Assembly (NCBI RefSeq): GCF_004337985.1 | Contig: NC_043744.1 | Span: 3,625,205-3,689,204, forward strand | From: Pyricularia pennisetigena | Lineage: Eukaryota > Ascomycota > Sordariomycetes > Magnaporthales > Pyriculariaceae | DNA length: 64,000 nt | Reading direction: 5' to 3' | Shown: positions 55,776-64,000 of the stretch, piece after piece | Layout of the letters: every line of letters starts with the position of its first letter | Position numbering within the stretch: position 1 is the first letter of the stretch | Program-made: the position numbers and the translations under genes | The notes under the pieces: model-generated | What the model was told of the DNA's origin: nothing | The model's input: the letters and a program-made list of their open reading frames with translations, nothing else | Databases searched by the model: none

Positions 55776-57195
55776 TTTGCTACTCGAGAGATGAAGTTGC
55801 TCACAAAATTTGCGTCAAGTTTTGTGTTGATAAGACTTTTGAGACGGGAAGACAATGCATAAATTCTAATTATTTCCTTCCTGTTCCAACAGTTGCCTTG
55901 ATAGATTATATTCTAATTGCCTGTGGAGAACCCCAGTAAGCCAGACTATCTATGAAGGTGCAGGATTCTATCACTGCCTGGCAAAACTCCTGCAAAGATT
56001 CATCATCAGATCAGTAAACTGTGAAGTCGAGTAATGAACAAGTGACCAAGGTGGGGGCCTTGAATCCTTTATTGCCATGGTATCAACATGTGCTGCCTAA
56101 AATTCCAGCATCAACCCACATTAACCCTGTTCCGTCGCCGGTCTCGCATTGCTTTGCCAAGGAACTAATAACAGGCAACATTCGGAGAATAAAAAAAATC
56201 ATAAACGACCCTGGTGAGAAAAGCCCTGATAATGGAGTTTATTACTAGCCTGTGTTGTAATTCAATGTTTCTCTGGATCCACAAGAGAGTCAAGAAACAG
56301 TCGGAGCCTGGTTGCAACGTTAGAAAACTTCCTTGCTGGGCCGTGAAGCCGACTGTCCTCTTATCTAGCCCCGGGCCGATATTTTGCAATTTGCATAGAC
56401 TTTACGACGACAAGCTGGACGTGGACAGCTCGAGGTGGCCGAGACCAGTAGTGGACATATTCCGAAGTCCATAGACGAAGCTCGGAGACTGAATTCTGAT
56501 GAAGCGCCAAGATGGAATCCTCAATGAGCAAAGACCTCTCTCCGGAGCCGGTTCCTGCCTTAGTGGAAGTTTCAAAACCTGAGCCCTGGGAACCAGTGGC
56601 AACTGCGAATCTACACTATCAAGTGAGAGGTGTCAGCCCTAACGCGTCAGCAACGGTGCACCACAGTAGCGGGCCGGCTAGCGTCCTCTGTCTTTAGGGA
56701 TTCCCACATACCGCCGATTCTATGCACCCATGCCGGGTGTTTTGCCCCTGCAAGATTGTAATTCCAGTGGTCGCTTGCCAGCGCCGTGTTGGTTATGACA
56801 CTACCTTGCAGGCCTCTACTTGCACAAAGTAAGAGCACACTTGGAACAGTAAAGAGCGGCAGGATGTATCTACAAGGAAGGGCATACGACTGAGTTGGCA
56901 GGTCAAAATCCTAATGAGCAAAAGGAAAAAAAAAAAAGACACGAATTAACAACGCACGCATACAAAGCCTGGGGATCAATGCGGTGTCTGCTCGATGCGA
57001 AATGTCACGGACCTGGATGACAGCGGTGGTACGTACGCACTACGGGTAAGACAGAGAAAAAGAAAATAGCTGTCAAGGCAAATATCCCGAATCACTTCCA
57101 TGTAACCCAGTCTTCTCCCTTCTCACCCCCCATTTCAGGATCTTGGCATCACAACAACAACTCATCGGCAGGAGTGCAGCTTCGGCCACGCAGTA
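55776..57195. other. Intergenic, no gene recognised
   Basis: 1.4 kb, promoter side of both flanking genes. Contains a 12-nt poly(A) near 56926. Short frames around 56.5 kb are not supported. Confidence 0.5.
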
Positions 57196-58502
57196 ATGGC
57201 CTTCATCCACGAGTACCCCATACTGCACCCTCTGCAGTGGGTTCACTTTGTGATCACGCTGCTGACCTACTTCTGGACCATCCTCTGCTTCATCGGCATC
57301 TATGGGGTCCTCGTCTCCACGCTCCGTCGCGCCCCCCTTGAGATCAGCGAATGCCTGGGCAGCCTCCGGCAGCAGTTGTGCGAAGAGCGCTGGGCGCTGA
57401 GGCAGCAGACCCGCGAGCTGCGGGCCAGGATCGCCTCGGCCAGGGCAAAGGGCGAGCGATACCGGGTCGGGGCGGACGTCGTCAACCACCATCACCACCA
57501 CAACCGGCACGACAGGAGGAGGAGGAGGAGCAGGAGGGGCGACGGCGGCTACTGCAGCGACGAGGCGGACTGCTCGCCGTGCGGCTTGGACGACTGCTGC
57601 CCCGGGGAAGGGTCGCTGGAGCTGATGAGACTCACGCTCTCGGAGCACACGCTGACGCTGCACCACTCCCTCCTCAGGGACTGTTGGCGGCAGTTCAAGG
57701 AGCTGGAGCGGCCGTTCCTCGTCGCCCCTGCCGTGGTGGCCAAGACCGTCAGGGACGACGACAGGTGGAGTGAGGACGATTTTGTCCAAGTCAAGATCAG
57801 GGCCGACGTTGAGGCGCACGGAGAGGCGGGGAGCTTCTCGGGGTGGACCGCAACTTACAGCTGCACCTTTATGCAGCGGATTACCTGGTACCGGGTGAGT
57901 TGAGACGACGGGGGGGTGTGGCGTGCTGCTGATTGACTGGTTGATGTCCCGCAGAGGAAAATTACATTCTAACTATGGAGCGACCACATCTATAGACCAA
58001 AGACAACGTTCGACACCTGGGTGACAAGCTGCAACGACTGATGATGCAGCGGATGGCCAGAGAGGTCAGCCACATCCGCATGATGGTCAAAGGCCTTGTC
58101 CGCCACGAGGCCGTGGAGGTCGAACCGCCCAAGAAGCCGGCCTGCGGCTGCGCCGGGGGCTGTACTCATCAGGTGCAGCTCAAGGTGGAGCAGGTGCACT
58201 GCCACAAACTCGCAAGCGAGGAAACCTGCAGTTCGAGCAACAGCAGCAGCAGCAGCAGCAACAATACCAATAAACCGCCAGTGGAGACAAAAAAGTGTGA
58301 AGAGCGGAGGGAGAAGAGCGTCGTGTCGGTGCAGAGGTTTCGCGAGGATGAACAGGTTCGCCTTGGCTTGCAACGTCGCATTTCGGAGCGCACGACTCGT
58401 CCGTCCGACGGGAGGAGCGGGCGGCAGCGGAGACGGACCTCCTATGTAGTGCAACGTTCGTCCAGTGAGGGGGGCTTGAAGACGGTTCAAGTTGGCCAGT
58501 GA
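57196..58502 (+). CDS. Single-pass membrane protein with coiled coils and low-complexity segments, unknown
   Basis: Exons 57196-57894 and 57996-58502 give 401 aa. Residues about 14-42 (LQWVHFVITLLTYFWTILCF...) are one membrane helix close to the N-terminus, without a classic signal peptide, so a signal anchor is likely. A predicted helical stretch follows (LGSLRQQLCEERWALRQQTRELRARI). A low-complexity part has five histidines in a row, then Arg/Asp runs and a Cys-rich patch (CSPCGLDDCCPG). After the intron come further charged helices (LGDKLQRLMMQRMAREV), a Cys-rich CGCAGGC patch, a serine tract coded by (AGC)n at about 58239-58262, and a basic tail with RRRTSY. No family was recognised. A Sordariomycete-restricted membrane-tethered protein is the best description. 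Confidence 0.65.
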
Positions 58503-60512
58503 TAGGTAGGATTCAATATAGTCTTGTTTAACGGTTCGATTGCATTTGAAACAGTCCGTGTGGTAGGCCCTGTCCAGAGCCTCAGAGCCCCAGAATATCG
58601 AGAGCAAAAAAAGTAGCTAAATATCTAATGTTGCATGCACATGCTTCAGCATGAGAGACTGGCAATACAGTCGAGACGCTAGGTTAAGAGAGCGGGTGAT
58701 GAGTGCTATTTTGGTTGCTGGTAATGGAGCCCCTTAGATGTTCCTCTTTGTTTTTTCTTTTTTTTTTTTTTTTCTTGCCCGAGCAGGACATACAAACAAC
58801 GACTCACAGCGATATCGTTGACGGTATCTTTAGCAACGAGTGCAATTAAACTCAATACCCTGTTGCTGACTCAATAAGAAAAAAACATACCTTGCCCATC
58901 AACCAACGTTTCACTAATAGAGGAGTTCGCCAACAACGAATCATCCCATAGTCCAGGACGGGATTTATGTGTCTTGGCAATGCCTGGTCTTGAGATGAAG
59001 TCTGGTCTGGTCGGCATCATGACATTGCTGCATCGAGTACCCTAGCCCAAAATCGCAATGTGGGGGTCTCAAAGAGCTTCACGGATGTGATATCTACCGG
59101 AAGCCTGACATTCTAGCGTAAGGTAAGGCACAGGATCGATTCGAGCAATTGGGTCGATCGCACAGGGACTTTGGGGTTTTGGTTTGTCGAAGGCTGTGCT
59201 CAAAAGCTTGGCCTGGAGGTGCCGAACGGATGGGGGATCCCTAGGCCGATTATAGACTAGATTGAATGGTAGCCCATGGTAACAGGTAGTCGCAGACGAA
59301 GAAATGCAGGGCAGGAGGAATGCGATGCAACACCCCAGGATTCATTTCCGGCTAGGTGTGGTTGCTGATTTGAGGCACTCAGCGCTAGGGGCAGAATGGC
59401 CGAAACGCCCGGCTGGATCCAGGGATAAGTCTAGTCTACAGTAGTTCTTGTTCTATTCTAAGCACAGAGACTGTGGATCTTCTGATTACCAACTGGGTGT
59501 GGGTGGTAAGCTTAGCTAGCCTTGTAGGTAAGGTACGCTGGGAAAGCTTAGCTTGTTAGGCTAAGCTTTTTGTTGATGGCCCATGACCACACGCAGTCTT
59601 CAAGAAAGGTTAGAGGACCGAGAGGGGCGAAGAAACATACAAGGGCCGTCACCTATATGGCTCGAATCCCGAGGAGATGTTTAATCCGAATGTAGACGAG
59701 ACAGTCCTGGCCTTCGTCAATGGAGCGGTAGCCGACCTGGAAGGAAATCCATCAAATTAATCTCGATGTCAGTATCGTATCTGCAATTCTTTTCGCCCCC
59801 TTCGTCTCTGATTTCAAGGAATCCAGGACCAACGGATGGGATGGTGCCTGAGCAACAGACATTGTTCGATGGATGGGATACCGCCTCCCGATTGGCCGTG
59901 CCAACGCCGTTTAATGACCTCAGCACTGGCCCCTTAGCGACAAGGCCTGCGAACTGACGTGAGACGGCGAGATGCAAGCACACAGGTCTCAAGCTACCGG
60001 AGAAATCGACTGACGCCATGGCCATGGGCATGTGCATGCATGCTACACACATTATTAGCGTTCCGTCAGAGAATGCAACTAGGCCGCCATGGAAACAATA
60101 ATCGAGTGCTCAGTCAGGCCCTCGTCTCTAGCCTCATCTCTGCTGCAAGGGCATCAGTCACCCACAGCGGGACCATGCTCATCGTGCAGCTTGTTCCGTG
60201 ATCTGGGGAGCCACATTGGTGGGTTATGCTGTCGGTTGAGTGGCAAGGGTCGACGCGTTCCCGGTGCTCGGGTGCAGTGCCATTTTCTGCTTTCCAGGCA
60301 CACGTTTGAGATGGCTGAGCAAACGGACGACCGCTATATAACCTCAAAGCCTCGTCAGTCCATTTATCTCAAAACCTCTCATAGTCACTCAAACAAGCTC
60401 ACTCTAGCCAGTCCTCAGACCATCAGCCTTGTGATCATCCAACAAAAACAAAAAAAAAAAAAAAAAAAATCAAAACGAATAAAAGTAAAGAATAACGAAA
60501 AACACCGCAAAC
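58503..60512. other. Intergenic with poly(T)/poly(A) runs and cupredoxin promoter
   Basis: 2 kb without a recognised gene. T16 at 58758-58773. TAGCTTAGC-type short repeats lie about 59508-59570 (AGCTTAGCTAGCC, AGCTTAGCTTG, GGCTAAGCTTT). At the right end TATATAA (60335-60341) and an A19 run (60451-60469) precede the cupredoxin start. Confidence 0.5.
60335..60341 (+). promoter_or_regulatory. TATA box of the cupredoxin gene
   Basis: TATATAA in the context CCGCTATATAACC, 172 bp before the ATG, followed by a CA-rich leader and an A19 run in the presumed 5' untranslated region. Confidence 0.55.
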
Positions 60513-61338
60513 ATGCTCTCCCTCAAGACACTCGCTGTTACCTCGGCCCTGGCTCTCCAGGCTGCCGCCGTCAACATCCGTATTGATGTTGGCAAGAACG
60601 GACTCGTCTTCAGCCCTAACTCGACAAACGCTGCCATTGGCGACGTCCTCGAGTTCCACTTCTATGCCCGCAATCACTCGGTGGTTCAGGGCCGCTTCGA
60701 CCAGCCTGTTCGTCTCTCATCTTGCCGATAACTGGCAATGCTGCCAAGACGTGGGACGTTTGTCAACTAACTTGTCTGGACTTCCACAGTGCGCTCCTTT
60801 CCCCAACAACCCATTCTACTCGGGTTTCATCCCTGCCAGCGAGGGCTCCGAGAACGTAAGTGAACCTTTTCTTGCCCTGTGGCTCAAAAACCCTTTTGGC
60901 GAGAGAAAAATTTCTGACCATGCCCTTCGGAATCTCCAGGCTACCGTGTTCCAGGTCACCGTCGCCAGCACCGCCCCGGCCGTCTACTACTGCAGTCAGA
61001 CCCAGCACTGCGCCAGGGGCATGTACGCCGTCATCAACCCGTCGGGCCAGAACACTCTGCAGCAGTACGGCAGCCGCGTGACGACCAACGTCACGGGCAT
61101 CGACGCGCCCGCCGGCATCAGGGTCCCCAACGGCGGTGTCTACAGCGTCCAGTCCAACCTGCAGACCAGCACCGCCACCTCTGCCACCAGCGCGCCCACC
61201 TCGGCCGTCACCACCACCGCCGGCCGTCCCACCATGACCAACAACCCTACTTCCAGCAAGTCTGGCTTTGCCGTCCCGACGCAGGCCCCCGTCGCGGGTG
61301 TCGTCGGTGTCGCTATTGCTGCTTTGATGATGGTCTAA
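60513..61338 (+). CDS. GPI-anchored cupredoxin (extracellular serine-rich protein)
   Basis: Three exons (60513-60707, 60790-60855, 60940-61338) give 219 aa. Residues 1-19 are a signal peptide. The plastocyanin-like fold follows: IRIDVGKNGLVFSPNS, IGDVLEFHFYARNHSVVQG with the first copper-site His, CAPFPNNPFYSGF, then VYYCSQTQHCARGMYAVINP with the second Cys/His pair. A Ser/Thr-rich spacer (STATSATSAPTSAVTTT) and a C-terminal hydrophobic segment (AGVVGVAIAALMMV) indicate a GPI anchor. The copper ligand set HS..C..H is present, but a Met ligand is uncertain. Such proteins sit on the fungal wall and are often induced in appressoria or on hosts. The TATA box and long A-rich leader suggest strong expression. 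Confidence 0.88.
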
Positions 61339-61842
61339 GGGAGCAACTTTCGAGGTGAAGCAGAGGAGGGATGGTAGCAAGTGGGGAGACTTCGCATGAT
61401 CGATGGGCGCAAATTTCCGATTCTTGTATTTTTATTTTTGTCTCGTAGCTACAGTTTATAACTTGCCAATTCAAGATCCAGCATATTTTTACTTTTTTTA
61501 TTTCCCCTATTAGAAACGAGGCCGTAAGGGGTGGATTCATTCTGGCCAACAGCCAAGGAAGAAAGATTGAGTTGACACGCCAACCGTCGATTAAACCCGG
61601 GAACTTGGTTTCAGACGGTTACAGCCCACGTGATGGTAAATGGCCACCGGAACCCCACTACAACTTGCGCTACTCCGCACTCGCTCGTCGGCCTAGGTTC
61701 GGCATTCCAACTCCAATTCACTCAACCTTCATCTGTAGCGTCACGCCGCAAAGTATTTGTCGTGCGCAATCGCTTGCAATTGGCATCTCTCCCCCTCGTT
61801 GCTATCTTTACCAGGCCAGCGTGATTTTAGTCAACCAAGGTC

Positions 61843-61873
<31 letters not shown>

Positions 61874-62036
61874 TGAAAATCGAAAACCTGGGCTTTGTGC
61901 CACCCACCCACCCCAATCCTGGTACGTTGCGCGGTGACCTATGCCGACATCATCGCTTCTCGATCTGTTCTTTGATAGCTTCCACTGCGACCTGTGCCTC
62001 CGAGACCGGTCCGGCAAGATTTAATCTCGTCCGACC
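61339..62036. other. Intergenic with T20 run
   Basis: 698 bp between two plus-strand genes. A T20 run lies at 61855-61874, about 160 bp before the AFG1 start. No other gene was recognised. Confidence 0.5.
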
Positions 62037-63927
62037 ATGACTGTCTTTCGGCCGCCATTATTAGCGCCCAATCCACGCTCTTTGCGCTTCAACGCAATAA
62101 GCCATAGCAAGCATTATTCTATACCCCTCCCAAGACATGGGCGCCGACTTTGCACAGATTGCCACCGAAGGGCGCGGTTTAGTCGACGGTTACCTGCAGC
62201 CACGAATCCACTGCTGCCGGCCTGCTTTCAGTTTTCGCATGCGTCCGGAACGCGTCTAGTCTTCCCTGCGGTCTTTGCTGCTGGTCAGAGAAGAAGGGCG
62301 AGTGCAGTAGCTTCAGCGACTGTGGAAAATAGTTTGTGCTTCCCGCTTCCCGTTAGCTTTGTCTGTCTCAGAAGCACCCTCGCTCACAAACCATCCTTCT
62401 GCGTGCAGTCAACAACGATGCCACGAGCCCTATACAGGAGTACGACCGTCGGGTCAACGAGGGGATATTACGAAACGATGAACATCAGCGAGGTATGTTT
62501 GAGAAACGCCGGCCCGCTTTTGTTCGTGACGGAGCGCAAGGCACACAGTCGCTAAACCTCGTCCCCACCGAATCGCAGGAATAATACAGAGCCTTGAACA
62601 TCTTCACGATGAACTACGAGACTATGAAGCTCCAGCAGTAAAACACCCGTCCCTCGAAGCTCTCAAGGCACCGGCGCAAAAGTCGCTCTTCGGTAGCTTG
62701 TTTGGCAGCAAAGGTCCAAAAAAAGCAGCGATAGGCGACATCCCCGCGAACCTACCGCGCGGCTTATACCTCTATGGCGACGTGGGGTCGGGGAAAACGA
62801 TGTTGATGGACCTGTTTTACGACACTCTGCCGCCGAGTGTCAAGTCCAAGACCCGCATTCACTTTCACAACTTCATGCAGGACGTGCACAAGCGCATGCA
62901 CAAGATGAAGATGCAGCACGGCAACGACTTGGATGCGGTCCCCTTGATAGCCGCCGATATTGCCGAGCAGGGTAACGTGCTGTGCTTCGACGAGTTCCAG
63001 TGCACCGACGTTGCCGACGCCATGATCCTACGCCGCCTGCTTGAGTCCCTGATGTCGCATGGCGTCGTGCTCGTCACTACCAGCAACCGTCATCCGGACG
63101 ACCTGTACAAGAACGGGGTCCAGCGCGAAAGCTTCATACCCGCCATCGAGTTGCTCAAGAGCAGGCTGCACGTCATCAACCTCGACTCGCCGACCGACTA
63201 CCGCAAGATTCCACGCCCGCCATCTGGCGTGTACCACACCCCGCTCGACAAACACGCGCAGTCGCACGCCGAGAAGTGGTTTGCCTTCCTGGGTGACCCT
63301 TCGGACCCGGGCCATCCCGAGACCCAGACGGTGTGGGGGAGGAAGATCCATGTGCCGCGCGTCAGCGGCCGGTGCGCGTGGTTTACGTTTGACGAGCTGA
63401 TCGGCCGACCGACGGGCGCGGCCGACTACATCGAGCTGGTTCGGAGTTACGACGCTTTCATCGTCACCGACGTGCCTGGCATGACGTATCGTCAGCGCGA
63501 TCTGGCCAGACGCTTCATCACCTTTATCGATGCCGTGTACGAGTCGCACGCCAAGCTCGTCCTGACGACGGCAGCGCCGCTGGGCGAGCTCTTTGTGTCG
63601 AGGGAGGAGATGAGGGAGTCGCTGGCCGCGAGCCGGAAGAAGGATGCCAAGGACGCCGGCAGGGAGGAACCCGATGACGGCGATATCGAGAGCGCAATGG
63701 GGCACATGATGGAGGACCTGGACTCCAATGTTGACAAGCTCAAGAACTCGAACTTGTTCTCGGGAGACGAGGAGGCGTTTGCGTTTGCGCGCGCGCTGTC
63801 TCGACTCAGCCATATGGGCAGCAAAGAGTGGGTTGAGAGGGGCATGGGACTTGAGAGTGCTGGCGGGAAGAAGGATAAGGACGATTGGGCCAAGGTGCGG
63901 AGCAAGCAGATGGAAGACAGCATGTGA
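62037..63927 (+). CDS. AFG1: AFG1/LACE1-like mitochondrial ATPase
   Basis: An AAA-type ATPase of the mitochondrial inner membrane that helps degrade or insert respiratory-chain subunits. The preferred model is 62037-62331, 62409-62492 and 62579-63927, 575 aa. Exon 1 is Arg/Ser/Ala-rich with few acids and fits a matrix-targeting presequence. Family text starts ATSPIQEYDRRVNEG, then RNDEHQRGIIQSLEHL. Walker A is GDVGSGKT (193-200) and Walker B is VLCFDEFQ (D264, E265). TSNRHPDDLYKNG, AWFTFDELIGRPTGAADY and DVPGMTYRQRDLARRF are diagnostic AFG1 motifs. The first intron is the weak point: the donor GTTTGT after GAAAATA is the best in-phase choice. The start could also lie elsewhere in the basic leader. 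A long acidic insert (EEPDDGDIESAMGH) precedes the C-terminus. Confidence 0.88.
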
Positions 63928-64000
63928 TTACGATTGCATGCTTCTTTCTTTTTCTTTTCCTTTTTTCCTTTTTTTTTTTTTTTCGCTTGTATGATGTACG

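Overview
The window comes from a filamentous ascomycete (Pezizomycotina, most like a Sordariomycete). Genes are split by short introns with GT(A/G)xGT donors and CTAAC/CTGAC branch points. Families typical of these fungi recur: Zn2Cys6 regulator, MFS carriers, CBM18 chitin deacetylase, GPI cupredoxin, small cysteine-rich secreted proteins and a HAUS6_N protein. No species marker is present; a Magnaporthales-like relative is only a guess. All exon limits were read by eye from splice signals and reading frame. Every multi-exon model given here keeps one frame from ATG to stop.

Layout. 0.3-4.6 kb: housekeeping genes CCT1 (-) and prolyl-tRNA synthetase (+), divergent. 6.5-8.2 kb: secreted chitin deacetylase with two chitin-binding modules. 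8.2-15.8 kb: gene-poor stretch with one doubtful orphan locus near 12-13 kb. 15.8-18.2 kb: MFS drug/ion-type transporter with a long central loop. 20.6-23.0 kb: phenylalanine/histidine ammonia-lyase family enzyme. 24.0-24.8 kb: secreted eight-cysteine protein (-). 25.8-26.9 kb: eroded coding sequence. 27.1-35.6 kb: conserved block of HAUS6-like augmin protein, mitochondrial bS21m, RBM25-like RRM/PWI splicing factor and peroxisomal enoyl-CoA hydratase. 35.7-36.4 kb: broken protein-kinase relic (-). 36.7-40.2 kb: unknown acidic protein and a seven-exon sugar transporter (-). 41.7-43.7 kb: secreted repeat protein.

44.4-50.8 kb is the most coherent functional unit. A Zn2Cys6 regulator (+) converges on three same-strand genes: gentisate 1,2-dioxygenase, a small zinc-type GFA/Mss4-like protein and a fumarylacetoacetate-hydrolase-family enzyme. 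Together they look like a compact gentisate ring-cleavage cluster. Dioxygenase and hydrolase would convert gentisate to fumarate plus pyruvate, but no classical glutathione-dependent maleylpyruvate isomerase is seen. The GFA protein is the only unassigned partner.

51.6-63.9 kb: intracellular GH3 beta-glucosidase with a PA14 insert, a small proline-rich secreted protein (-), an unknown membrane/coiled-coil protein, a GPI-anchored cupredoxin and the mitochondrial AFG1-type ATPase. Intergenic DNA carries many long poly(T)/poly(A) runs, and the ammonia-lyase gene has a pure (AT)n tract inside an intron. No tRNA, rRNA, CRISPR array or intact transposon was recognised.
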